A DNA stretch of 64,000 bases from Achromobacter agilis. Its GTDB lineage: Bacteria > Pseudomonadota > Gammaproteobacteria > Burkholderiales > Burkholderiaceae_B. The DNA lies in assembly GCF_900496965.1 (NCBI RefSeq), contig NZ_UFQB01000009.1, positions 124,001-188,000 on the forward strand. The letters run 5' to 3'. The translations under genes and the position numbers were made by a program. This document shows, piece by piece, positions 49,822 to 58,506 of the stretch. The notes below the pieces were generated by a model, which had not been told where the DNA came from, did not search any database, and saw only the letters and a program-made list of their open reading frames with translations. Numbering within the stretch: position 1 is the stretch's first letter; each line of letters begins with the position of its first letter.

Positions 49822-52248
49822 TCAGTACGTCGCCCGCAGGTTCAGCATCACGCTTCGCGGCTCGCCGTAGTAGTTCGAGCCGTAGGCCGCCCATACGCGC
49901 TGGTAATAGACCTTGTCGAACAGGTTGTTCACCGTCAGGGTGGCGTCCAGGTGCTTGTTGAAGCGGTAGCCGGCCTGCGCGGACACGGTGGTGTAGGGGC
50001 GCTGCTCGAATTTCACCGGGCCGTTCAGGCGGTACATGCTGCTGACGCTGCGCACGCCCGCGCCCAGCGACAGGCCTTCCAGCGACCCCGTGGCGAAGGT
50101 GTACTTCGTCCATAGGTTGAAGGTGTGGCGCGGCGTGATGAAGGCGTATTGCTGCGACTTCTGCTCTTCCGTGCCCTTCAGGGTCTTGGTGGTGGTGTAG
50201 GCGTAGCCGGCCGTGATGTCCCAGCCCGGCGCCGGGCTGCCGCTGATTTCGGCCTCGAAGCCCTGGCTGCGCATCTTGCCCGCGGCCATGGAGAAGAGCG
50301 GATTGTCCGGGTCGGTCATGGCGCGGTTTTCGTCTTCCATGCGGAAGAGCGCGGCATGGCCGTTCAGCCGCTTGTCCAGGAACTCGCCCTTCAGGCCGAT
50401 CTCGAACTGCTTGCCGGTGCGCGGGTCCAGCAACTGGCCGTTGACGTCGGTGGTGGTCTGCGGCGTGAAGATGCTGGTGTAGCTGGCATAGGCCGACAAC
50501 TGTTCGTTCAGGTCCACCACCAGGCCGAGGTAGGGCGTGAACTTGCCATTGATCTTGTCGCTGGTGTCGGTGAACTGGTTGAAGTAGGCGTTGCGGTTCT
50601 GGGTGCGGTTTTCCCACCAGGTGAAGCGGCCGCCGGCGATGATGGTGGCCGCGTCGGCCACTCGCAGATTGGTGCGCGCATACAGGCCGTACTGGTCGGT
50701 CTTGCTGTCGTTGCCGTTGGTGAATTCGTAGTCCGGCTTGGGGACATCGTTGTCGGGGTGGTACAGGTTGATGTCGGCGTTGTCGCCGCCGCCGTAGCGG
50801 AAATTCTTGTGGATATTGCGGTAGTCGGCGCCCACGATCAACTCGTGCTCGCGGCCGAAGGCCTGGAACGGCGTGGCGACGAAGGCGTCCAGGCCGTAGG
50901 TTTTCCAGTGGCTGCGGTATTTCCACGAAACCAGGCAGGTGTCGCCGGTGACCGGGTCCACCGCGCAGTCGGACCAGCCGAATTCGCGGCTGGGCTCGTC
51001 CTGTTCGCGGTAGACGCCGCTGACCTTGATGCGGCCGCCGTTGGACAGCCGGTGTTCCACGTCGGCGAAGTACTCGGTGATCTCTTCGGTGATGTGGTTC
51101 CAGCTGGGATCCAGGTTGGTGGAGCGGCGCACGTCCAGCAATTGGCCGTCCTCGTAGCCGGGCAGGCCGAAGAAGGGGCGGCCCTTGTACTGCTGGTAGG
51201 TGGCGCCGGCGGTCAGCACGGTGTCGGGCGTCAGGTCGAAGCTCAGGGTGCCGTAGAACAGGGGCTTTTCGGTGTAGACGCCGTCGACGAAGGAGCGCCG
51301 GTCGTCATAGGACGCGACCAGTCGGCCGCGCAGTCGGCCATCGCTGTCCAGCGGGCCGGTGATGTCGGCCTCGGCGTAGTAGCGGTCCCAGGATCCCGTC
51401 ATCACCTGCCCGCTGAAGGCGAAGTCCTTCATTGCGCGCTTGCGCACCAGGTTGACGGTGCCGCCGGGGTCGCCCGCGCCCTGGAACAGGCCGGAGGGGC
51501 CGCGCAGCACCTCGATGTGGTCGTAGATGGCCAGGCCGAAACCCGAGCTCAGGTCGTTGCCGGTGCTGGCGGGCGTGTTCACGCCGTCCACCTGGATGGT
51601 GTCCAGCGCGTAGCCGCGCGAATAGAAGTTGCCGTGGTTGCCGCCGATGCTGCCCGCTTCCACCGTGATGCCGGTCACGGTGCGCATGGCATCGTCCAGG
51701 TTCACCAGGTTCTGGTCGTCCAGCAGCTGGCGCGTGACCACGGAAACAGACTGCGGGATCTGGCGCAGGCTTTGCGCGTTCTTGCCCAGGGTGACGGCGG
51801 ACGAGGTGTAGGAGCCCGTGCCTTCGGTGACGGCGAGACCGCTGCCGGTGACCGTGACCGGCGCCAGCGTCGTCGCGTCGGCGGCCGTGGAGGCCGCCGG
51901 GAAGCGCACCACGAAGCCCGTGGCGCTGGGCACCGCGACCAGGCCGCTCTTCGCCAGCAGGCGGTCCAGGGCGGCTTGCGCGCTCATCCTGCCCGACACG
52001 GCGGGCGCTCGCAGGCCCGCCACCGTGTCGGGGCTGAACAGCACCTGCACCTGCGCCTGGCGGCCCAGCGCCACCAGCGCATCGGTCAGGCTGCCGGCAG
52101 GCAGGTCGAAGGCCTGGGCGGCCGCGCCCTGGGCGTGGGCCGTGGACGGCGCGAACGCCTGGGCCGCCAGCGCGGCGCTCATCGACAGCGCGCACAGCAG
52201 CGCGTAACGGCCGGCGGTCTGCCGGCAACGGAAATGGCCTTGCGCCAT
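49822..52248 (-). CDS. TonB-dependent siderophore receptor with signalling domain
   Basis: 808 aa. Signal peptide 1-40 (ending TAHAQG); STN signalling domain about 43-95 (FDLPAGSLTDALVALGRQAQVQVLF); plug about 130-270 (SLRQIPQSVSVVTRQLLDDQNL, EVLRGPSGLFQGAGDPGG); barrel ending in LNLRATY. The STN domain goes with the FecR/FecI pair upstream. It is close to hydroxamate or catechol receptor types, ligand not fixed. The promoter lies in 52249-52354. Confidence 0.94.
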   Translation of the reverse strand: MAQGHFRCRQTAGRYALLCALSMSAALAAQAFAPSTAHAQGAAAQAFDLPAGSLTDALVALGRQAQVQVLFSPDTVAGLRAPAVSGRMSAQAALDRLLAKSGLVAVPSATGFVVRFPAASTAADATTLAPVTVTGSGLAVTEGTGSYTSSAVTLGKNAQSLRQIPQSVSVVTRQLLDDQNLVNLDDAMRTVTGITVEAGSIGGNHGNFYSRGYALDTIQVDGVNTPASTGNDLSSGFGLAIYDHIEVLRGPSGLFQGAGDPGGTVNLVRKRAMKDFAFSGQVMTGSWDRYYAEADITGPLDSDGRLRGRLVASYDDRRSFVDGVYTEKPLFYGTLSFDLTPDTVLTAGATYQQYKGRPFFGLPGYEDGQLLDVRRSTNLDPSWNHITEEITEYFADVEHRLSNGGRIKVSGVYREQDEPSREFGWSDCAVDPVTGDTCLVSWKYRSHWKTYGLDAFVATPFQAFGREHELIVGADYRNIHKNFRYGGGDNADINLYHPDNDVPKPDYEFTNGNDSKTDQYGLYARTNLRVADAATIIAGGRFTWWENRTQNRNAYFNQFTDTSDKINGKFTPYLGLVVDLNEQLSAYASYTSIFTPQTTTDVNGQLLDPRTGKQFEIGLKGEFLDKRLNGHAALFRMEDENRAMTDPDNPLFSMAAGKMRSQGFEAEISGSPAPGWDITAGYAYTTTKTLKGTEEQKSQQYAFITPRHTFNLWTKYTFATGSLEGLSLGAGVRSVSSMYRLNGPVKFEQRPYTTVSAQAGYRFNKHLDATLTVNNLFDKVYYQRVWAAYGSNYYGEPRSVMLNLRATY

Positions 52249-52354
52249 GGACTTTCCCCAGTCAAGAAGTGGATCTTCATCGGGGAAGACGCGCCAGGCG
52301 CCGGAACCCGTACGTCCGAAAGAAAAATTATTCGCAATTCGAGGCGGGCAGGGT

Positions 52355-53317
52355 TCAGCGGCTGGCGATCACCGCCGAGCCGTCGGGGCGGCGGTTCAGC
52401 GTCACGGGCAGCAGGCCGGGCAGCGTGTCCAGGAAGGCCTCGGGATGGCGCAGGTCCAGCGTGCCGGACAGGCGCAGGCCGCGGGCGCGCTCGTCGGCGA
52501 AACGCACCGGCGCGTCGCGGTACAGGGCCAGGTAGCCGGCCAGCTGCTGCAGGGTGGCATCGTGGACGACCGCCACGCCATCCTGCCAGGCTCCGATCTC
52601 GCCGGGCGCCACCTGCTGGCGGCCCAGCAGATGGCCGCCGGCGCGCGCCAGCAGCACGGTGTCGCCGGCCCGCAGCGTGTGCTCCTTCGGGCCGTCCGCG
52701 CCGCTGGCGTCCAGCATCACCTGCCCGCTGCGCACGCCCACCTGCAGCGTGTCGGGCAGCAGCAGCACGTTGAATTCGGTGCCGATGTCGCGCAGCTCGG
52801 CGCCGCCGGCGGACACGACGAGGGGGCGGCGATCGGAGGCGGCGTCGATGTAGACCTCGCCGCCGTCGATGTCGATGCGCCGTTCGGCCAGCGTGTAGCG
52901 CACGCTGACGCGGGTGCCGACATTGGCGTGCACCCGGGTGCCGTCGGGCATGTCCAGGCTGCGGGTCTGGGTGGACGCGTTGGCGACCGATTCATAGCTG
53001 ACGGGCAGGTACTGGTAGGCCGCGCCGGCGATCAGCACCAGGGCGGCCAGCGCCCCGCTCCAGCGCAGCAAGGCCGGCCGGCGCGCGGGCCGGGGCGGCG
53101 CAGGGGCCCTGGCCGGCGCCGCGGCCGGGCGCGGCAGGGAAGCCATGTCTTCCCAGACCTGGGCCAGGCGCTCGTACTCCTGCCTGTGCCGCGGCGATTC
53201 CGCCAGCCATGCCTGGAACGCCTGTTCGGCGTCCGCGTCGGACGCGCGCTCGCGGCGGCGCATAAACCATGCGCTTGCGGCCTCTTCGATGGGAGACAGG
53301 GGACGGGATCGGGTCAT
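52355..53317 (-). CDS. FecR-type anti-sigma / signal relay protein
   Basis: 320 aa. N-terminal DUF4880 region (LSPIEEAASAWFMRRRERASDADAEQAFQAWL), one membrane segment near 85-105 (ALLRWSGALAALVLIAGAAYQYL), then the periplasmic FecR domain (LDMPDGTRVHANVGTRVSVRY ... DIDGGEVYIDA) and a C-terminal STN-like contact region. The ATG at 53317 overlaps the sigma factor stop by 4 bp, so the pair is coupled. It relays the siderophore signal from the receptor downstream. Confidence 0.92.
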   Translation of the reverse strand: MTRSRPLSPIEEAASAWFMRRRERASDADAEQAFQAWLAESPRHRQEYERLAQVWEDMASLPRPAAAPARAPAPPRPARRPALLRWSGALAALVLIAGAAYQYLPVSYESVANASTQTRSLDMPDGTRVHANVGTRVSVRYTLAERRIDIDGGEVYIDAASDRRPLVVSAGGAELRDIGTEFNVLLLPDTLQVGVRSGQVMLDASGADGPKEHTLRAGDTVLLARAGGHLLGRQQVAPGEIGAWQDGVAVVHDATLQQLAGYLALYRDAPVRFADERARGLRLSGTLDLRHPEAFLDTLPGLLPVTLNRRPDGSAVIASR

Positions 53318-53859
53318 GATGCTTCGCCGTGCACGTGGCGCTTGCAGTGCGCCAAGGCCAGTTGCAGGTGCTTTTCCACCGCCCGCAGCGAAATGCCCAT
53401 GCGGTCGGCGATCTCCTCGCAACGCAATTCATCATACCGATAAAGCAGGAAGGCCTCGCGCTGGCGCGGGGGCATGGCGTCGATGGCGGCCTGCAGCATC
53501 CGCAGGCGCTGGTTCACGTCGGCGCGCGCCTCGGGCTGCATCCCCGGGTCGGCGGCCAGGCTGCCCGCTTGCGGCGCGAATGCCTGGTCGTCCAGGCTGG
53601 CGGCCAGGTGCTCGCCGCGTACGCCTTCGCGGCGCCAGTGGTCGCGCAGCAGATTGCGGGCGATTTCGTAGAGATAGGCGCGGGGTTTTTGCGGCGGCTC
53701 GGCGCCATTGCTGGCCGCCAGCCATTTGGCGAAGGCTTCCTGCGCCAGGTCCTGGGCGGTATCCGGCGAGCGCTTGAGCTGGCGGTTCAGGAAACCGGTC
53801 AGTTCCGCGTTCCACGCTTTGTACGCCTCGGCGATCGCGCCGAAGAAACGCTCCCCCAT
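53314..53859 (-). CDS. FecI-type ECF sigma factor
   Basis: 181 aa. Region 2 is about 10-75 (AYKAWNAELTGFLNRQLKRSPDTAQDLAQEAFAKWL, AYLYEIARNLLRDHWRR); region 4 is about 120-175 (MPPRQREAFLLYRYDELRCEEIADRMGISLRAVEKHLQLAL). It is expected to drive the receptor gene. A Fur-like box lies 66 bp upstream of the start. Confidence 0.92.
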   Translation of the reverse strand: MGERFFGAIAEAYKAWNAELTGFLNRQLKRSPDTAQDLAQEAFAKWLAASNGAEPPQKPRAYLYEIARNLLRDHWRREGVRGEHLAASLDDQAFAPQAGSLAADPGMQPEARADVNQRLRMLQAAIDAMPPRQREAFLLYRYDELRCEEIADRMGISLRAVEKHLQLALAHCKRHVHGEAS

Positions 53860-53924
53860 GATGCCCCTGGAACCATGTCCGCCGCGCGGCGGGCGGGCCG
53901 GGCGCGTCGTCAGGCTTTGAATGT

Positions 53925-53943
53925 AATGATAATGATTCCTATT
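53925..53943 (-). promoter_or_regulatory. Fur-box-like site before the second fecI
   Basis: AATGATAATGATTCCTATT (19 bp) matches the left half of the Fur consensus fully and the right half partly. Its position before a FecI-type gene fits iron repression. Confidence 0.55.
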
Positions 53944-53992
53944 GTATCAATTTTGGCCGGCGGCGCGGAGAGGGCCGTGGGGGCGGTCCGTC

Positions 53993-54595
53993 CTATTTCG
54001 CGGAGACGATTTCCAGCGAACGTTCCCGCGCCATCGTGAACTGCGCCGCGTCGCCCATCGACGCGGCCACGTTGGCGATGGCCTGGTAGGCCAGCAGATC
54101 GAACGCCAGCCTGGCCGGGTCCGTGGCGGCCGGCAGTTCCTTCGCCGCGACGGCCTCGCGCGCGAGCGTTTCGAAGCGTTCGCGCGCCTCGTTCCGATGC
54201 TGGTTCACGCGGTCGCGGATCGCGCCGGGCCGGCTGCGGTATTCGCTGCTGGCCGCCGTGAGGAAACAGCCGCCGGGCAGGCTGCGCTCCTGCACGAACT
54301 GGAACCAGCCGGCGACCAGCGCGCGCAGCCGCTCGCCGGGGCTGGCGAGGGCCAGCGCGGGCGCCACCACCGCCACGCGGTAGAGGTCCACCGCGCTTTC
54401 CAGCGTGGCCAGCTGCAAGGCTTCCTTGTCGCCGAACAGCACCTGGATGTTGCCCTTGGCCACGCCCGCCTCGGTGGCCAGGCGGCCGAACGTCAGCCCT
54501 TCCAGCCCTTCGACCGATGCGATGCGCGCCGAATGGGCCAATACCCCGGCGCGCGCCTTTTCGCCCCGGAGGCGGCGGCGATCCGTTTCAACCAT
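53993..54595 (-). CDS. TetR family transcriptional regulator
   Basis: 200 aa. The HTH is about 12-60 (GVLAHSARIASVEGLEGLTFGRLATEAGVAKGNIQVLFGDKEAL); the C-terminal ligand and dimer domain includes WFQFVQERSLPGGCFLTAASSEYRSRPG, a TetR_C_33-like feature. Start 54595 (MVETDRRRL). It is divergent from the MFS pump gene, with a 26-bp palindrome between them, so it is very likely the pump's repressor. Confidence 0.92.
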   Translation of the reverse strand: MVETDRRRLRGEKARAGVLAHSARIASVEGLEGLTFGRLATEAGVAKGNIQVLFGDKEALQLATLESAVDLYRVAVVAPALALASPGERLRALVAGWFQFVQERSLPGGCFLTAASSEYRSRPGAIRDRVNQHRNEARERFETLAREAVAAKELPAATDPARLAFDLLAYQAIANVAASMGDAAQFTMARERSLEIVSAK

Positions 54596-54632
54596 AAGTC
54601 CGTCCTCGCTTGTCACGATGCGATCCTTCAAT

Positions 54633-54658
54633 TTAATATACGATCGTACGTATATTAA
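54633..54658. promoter_or_regulatory. TetR operator, 10-6-10 palindrome
   Basis: Arms TTAATATACG (54633-54642) and CGTATATTAA (54649-54658) with a 6-bp spacer, centred between the divergent TetR and MFS genes and 27 bp before the MFS start. The AT-rich arms double as promoter elements. Confidence 0.75.
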
Positions 54659-54684
54659 TCCTTGCCACTCTTCGGGCCAACAAC

Positions 54685-56151
54685 ATGACCGATACCCCTT
54701 CATCCGGCGCGGGCCGCTGGTTCGCCCTGGCTGCCCTGCTTTCGGCGAATTTCCTCATCATTCTCGACCTCTTCATCGTCAATGTATCGCTGCCCAGCCT
54801 GCAAACGCGGCTGGGCGCGAGTTTCTCGCAGGTCCACCTGGTTATCGTCGCCTACGATGCCGCGCTGGCCGTGCTGCTGATCATCGGCGCGCGGCTGGGC
54901 GACCTGTTCGGCCGCCGCCGCATTTTCCTGTGGGGCATGGGGCTGTTCACGGCCTCTTCGCTGATCTGCGGGCTGGCCCCCGGTCCCGGGATTCTAATTG
55001 GCGGGCGCGTGATCCAGGGCGCCGCGGCCGCGCTGCTGATGCCGCAGGTGCTGGCCTCTATCCGCGTCATGTTCGACGGCGCCAGCCGCGCGCGGGCCTT
55101 CGGCGCGATGGGCGCGGTCCAGGGCGTGGCGGCGACCATATCGCAGCTCGCGGGCGGGTTCCTGATCGAGCAGGATTATGCCGGCCTGGGCTGGCGCACG
55201 ATTTTCCTCATCAACCTGCCCATCGGGCTGGCCGCGATGCTGGCGGCCCGGCTCTGCATCCCCGAGACGCGCGCGTCCGTCTCCAGCCGGCTCGACGTGG
55301 CCGGCGCCCTGCTGGCGGCGCTGGGCCTGTTCCTGCTGCTTGTGCCCATCATGCTGGGCCACGACCACGGCTGGCCCTGGTGGTCCTACGCCGGCCCCGC
55401 AGCGGCGGTGCCGGTACTGGCCGCCTTCGTGCGCCATGAGCTCAGGCTGTCCCGGCGCGGCGGCGTGCCGCTGATCGAGATGGCCCTGTTTGCCAATCGC
55501 CGCTTCGTGACGGGCGTGAGCGCGGTGTTCCTGTTCTTTTCGGCGATCAGTTCGTTTTTTCTGTCGCTGACCATGCTGCTGCAGTTCGGGCTGGAATTGA
55601 GCCCGCTTGCCGCGGGAGCGGTATTCACACCGTCGGCCTTGGCGTTCTTTGCCGCCTCGCTCAGCGGTCCGCGGCTAGCGGAATGGCTGGGCCGCCGCGC
55701 GCTGCTGCTGGGCGTCCTGGTGTTTGGCGCGGGCATCGCGCTATCGGCGGCCGGCGCGATACTGGACGTGGCCAATATGACGCTGATCGTGGCGGCGCTG
55801 GTGCTCAATGGCGCGGGCCAGGGCATTGTGATCCCGCTGGCGTTCAACGCCGTGCTGGGGGCGGTGCGGGCGGAAGACGCGGGCATGGGGTCGGGCATCT
55901 CGTCCACCATGCAGCTGACCGGTACCACCGTCGGCGTGGCGGTGGTGGGCGTGGTGCTATTTGCCGCGATCGGGTCGCCCGATCTGCTGGACGCGGGGCG
56001 CGCGCAGCGCTATGGCCATGCGTTGGCCTGGGCCACGATCTACAACCTGGTGGCGGTGGCCGTCAGTTACCTGCTGTTTGCGCGTTTGATGGGGAGCGCG
56101 CCCGCGGCTGGCGCGGTGCCGGCGGCCCGGGTGCAAGCGGGAGGAGACTGA
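54685..56151 (+). CDS. MFS drug transporter (DHA2, 14-TM type)
   Basis: 488 aa, about 14 membrane segments. First helix with NFLIILDLFIVNVSLPSLQ, motif A GARLGDLFGRRRIF near 68, and motif C-like GGFLIEQDYAGLGWRTIFLINLP near 155. It is an EmrB/QacA-type proton-coupled exporter of the inner membrane. Control by the divergent TetR protein through the palindrome is likely. The exported compound is unknown. Confidence 0.92.
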   Translation: MTDTPSSGAGRWFALAALLSANFLIILDLFIVNVSLPSLQTRLGASFSQVHLVIVAYDAALAVLLIIGARLGDLFGRRRIFLWGMGLFTASSLICGLAPGPGILIGGRVIQGAAAALLMPQVLASIRVMFDGASRARAFGAMGAVQGVAATISQLAGGFLIEQDYAGLGWRTIFLINLPIGLAAMLAARLCIPETRASVSSRLDVAGALLAALGLFLLLVPIMLGHDHGWPWWSYAGPAAAVPVLAAFVRHELRLSRRGGVPLIEMALFANRRFVTGVSAVFLFFSAISSFFLSLTMLLQFGLELSPLAAGAVFTPSALAFFAASLSGPRLAEWLGRRALLLGVLVFGAGIALSAAGAILDVANMTLIVAALVLNGAGQGIVIPLAFNAVLGAVRAEDAGMGSGISSTMQLTGTTVGVAVVGVVLFAAIGSPDLLDAGRAQRYGHALAWATIYNLVAVAVSYLLFARLMGSAPAAGAVPAARVQAGGD

Positions 56152-56176
56152 CTCCGTCGCCGGCTCCGCGGCGGTG

Positions 56177-57397
56177 TCATGCCGGGGTCAGCGTGCGCAG
56201 CTTGCGCAGTTCGGGGAACCACCACATCCACAGCCCCGCTACCGCCACGGTGCCGACGCCGCCGATCACCACTGCGGGCACCGCGCCGACCAGGGCGGCG
56301 AGCATGCCGGACTCGAATTCGCCAAGCTGGTTGGAGGCGCTGACGAACAGCGTGTTGACCGCGCTGACCCGGCCCAGCATATGGTCGGGCGTATTCAGTT
56401 GCACCAGCGAGGACCGCACCACCACGCTGATGGAATCGGCTGCGCCCAGTACGACCAGCGCGCCCACCGACAGCGGGATCGAGGTGGACAGGCCGAACAC
56501 GGTGGTGGCAAGGCCGAACAGGATCAGCGCGCCGAACAGCAGCCGTCCCACGTGCTCGCCCAGGCTCAGCCGCGCCAGCGTGAGGGACATGAGCATGGCG
56601 CCGCAGGCGGGGGCGGCGCGCAGCGCGCCCAGCGCCCAGGGGCCGGCGTTCAGGATGTCCTTGGCGAAGATGGGCAGCAGCGCGGTGGCGCCACCCAGTA
56701 GCACGGCGAACAGGTCCAGCGACAGGGTGCCCAGCAGCAGGCGGCGCTGGAAGATGAAAGTGATGCCCGCGAACAGCGTGCGCCAGGTGGTCGGTTCCTT
56801 GCGCGGGGGCGCGCGGTCGATGGCCATGCTGGCGATGGAGGCGAAGGCGGTCAGGTACATCGCGGCGGCCACGCAGTAGATCCAGCCCGCGCCCAGGCCG
56901 TAGCCGACGCCGCCCAGCGCGGGCCCGGCGATCTGCGCGATCTGGCCGCCCGAGGACGACAGCGCGGTGGCGCGCGGCAGCCAGGCGCGCGGCACGATGG
57001 CGGGAATCAGCGTGGTGAGGGTGGGCGCCTCGAAGGCGCGCGCCGAACTCATGACGATGAGCGTGGCGTAGATCAGCGGCCTGCCGCCCAGGCCATGGAG
57101 CGCGGCCGCCGCCAGCGTCAGCGTGGCCAGGGCCTCGATGGCCATGCAGATAGCCACGATCTTGCGGCGGTCGTAGCGGTCGGCCACGTGGCCGACCACC
57201 AGCGTCAGCGCCGCCATGGGCAGGAATTGCGCCAGCCCGATCAGGCCCAGGTCCAGCGCGCTGCCGGACAGTTCGTAGATCTGCCAGCCCACCGCGACGG
57301 ACACGATCTGGAAGGCCAGCGACGCGCCCACGCGGGCGCAGAGGAAATGCAGGAAGGCGGGACGGGTAAGCGGACTGGGGGAGTCGGGGGCGGGCAT
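56177..57397 (-). CDS. MFS transporter (MFS_3/EntS-like)
   Basis: 406 aa, about 12 membrane segments: FLCARVGASLAFQIVSVAVGWQIYELSGSALDLGLIGLAQFLP, motif A VGHVADRYDRRKIVAI, SSARAFEAPTLTTLIPAIVPR. Members include siderophore exporters, but general efflux is as likely. The gene is convergent with the other MFS gene (25 bp) and divergent from the LysR gene at 57571. Confidence 0.9.
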   Translation of the reverse strand: MPAPDSPSPLTRPAFLHFLCARVGASLAFQIVSVAVGWQIYELSGSALDLGLIGLAQFLPMAALTLVVGHVADRYDRRKIVAICMAIEALATLTLAAAALHGLGGRPLIYATLIVMSSARAFEAPTLTTLIPAIVPRAWLPRATALSSSGGQIAQIAGPALGGVGYGLGAGWIYCVAAAMYLTAFASIASMAIDRAPPRKEPTTWRTLFAGITFIFQRRLLLGTLSLDLFAVLLGGATALLPIFAKDILNAGPWALGALRAAPACGAMLMSLTLARLSLGEHVGRLLFGALILFGLATTVFGLSTSIPLSVGALVVLGAADSISVVVRSSLVQLNTPDHMLGRVSAVNTLFVSASNQLGEFESGMLAALVGAVPAVVIGGVGTVAVAGLWMWWFPELRKLRTLTPA

Positions 57398-57570
57398 GGA
57401 AGGGGTGGGAGGGATTTTGCGGCCTGGGCCGGATCCGGCATTCTAGGGACAATCCGCTGACGGGAAACTAAGAGCCTCGGGGGCGCCCAGGCGCCGTTTA
57501 TGCATGAAATGGCGCCGGGATGCCTATACTTCCGTTTCACGCATTGCCACTTCCGACGGGTATTCCAGCC

Positions 57571-58503
57571 ATGGCCACGCTTCCCGATCTGCGCTCGCGC
57601 GAGCTGCAGGCAATCTGCACACTCGCTGAATGCGGCAGCTTCGTCGCCGCGGCGTTGACGATGAATGTTTCCCAGCCGGCGCTGACGCGCACCGTGCAGC
57701 GGGTGGAGAAGGCCCTGGGGGTTGCGCTGTTTCATCGCTCCACGCGGCGCGTAGAGACCACGGCGGCGGGCCAGGAGTTCGTGACGCTGGCGCAGCGGGT
57801 GCTGGCCGATCTGCGCATTTCCGTGGAGAACATGCGCGAAATCTCCGACGAATTGCGCGGCCGCAATATTGTGTCGGCGGTAATGTCGGTGGCCTACACG
57901 CAATTGCCTCGCATCGTCGCCCGGTATCGCGAGTCGCGCCCGGGCATCGAATTGCAGGTGCGCGAAGGCGTGCACGGCACCGTGATGGATGACGTGCGCA
58001 GCGGCGTCGCGGACATGGGCATCACCTATATCGATGACGTGCCGAACGAGTTTTCGGTGGTGTCGCTGGGCCGCGAGGCTTTTCATGTGGTGATGCCGCG
58101 CAATCATCCGCTGTCCGCGCGGGCCGGGGTGACGCTGGAAGCGCTGGCGCCGTACGCCCAGGTATCGCTGCCCCGGGAGGCGCAGACCCGGCGGCTGATC
58201 GACAGCCATGCGGCGATTGCCGGCGTTCCCCTGCGGCATACGGTTACCGTGAGCCAGTTCGCTACCGTGATGCAGTTTGTCTGGGCGGGGGTGGGCGTGG
58301 CGATTGTGCCGGGCGGCGCGGTGCCGGCCGCGCTGAGCGCGGACCTGGTGGCGCGGCCGCTGACCAGGCCGGCCTTGAGCCAGGCGATCGGCGTGGTGTT
58401 TCTCAAGGACCGCGGCCTGACCCCAAGCGCCAACGGCTTCCTGGCGCAATTGCGCAGCGATTGGGTTCAGGTTGTTGCTCCGGCGCGTTCGCGGCGCCGC
58501 TAG
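57571..58503 (+). CDS. LysR family transcriptional regulator
   Basis: 310 aa. HTH about 9-70 (LQAICTLAECGSFVAAALTMNVSQPALTRTVQRVEKALG); effector domain about 95-300 (VMSVAYTQLPRIVARYRESRPGIELQVREG, GITYIDDVP). ATG 57571. It is divergent from the MFS carrier and convergent (3 bp) with the Bug gene of the UGSC operon; it may control one or both. Confidence 0.92.
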   Translation: MATLPDLRSRELQAICTLAECGSFVAAALTMNVSQPALTRTVQRVEKALGVALFHRSTRRVETTAAGQEFVTLAQRVLADLRISVENMREISDELRGRNIVSAVMSVAYTQLPRIVARYRESRPGIELQVREGVHGTVMDDVRSGVADMGITYIDDVPNEFSVVSLGREAFHVVMPRNHPLSARAGVTLEALAPYAQVSLPREAQTRRLIDSHAAIAGVPLRHTVTVSQFATVMQFVWAGVGVAIVPGGAVPAALSADLVARPLTRPALSQAIGVVFLKDRGLTPSANGFLAQLRSDWVQVVAPARSRRR

Positions 58504-58506
58504 GGC

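Noticed and set aside
50125-52773. 882-codon plus-strand frame opposite the second receptor
   Set aside because: Val/Gly/Ala/Arg-biased shadow without domains; the receptor on the other strand is complete from signal peptide to C-terminus.
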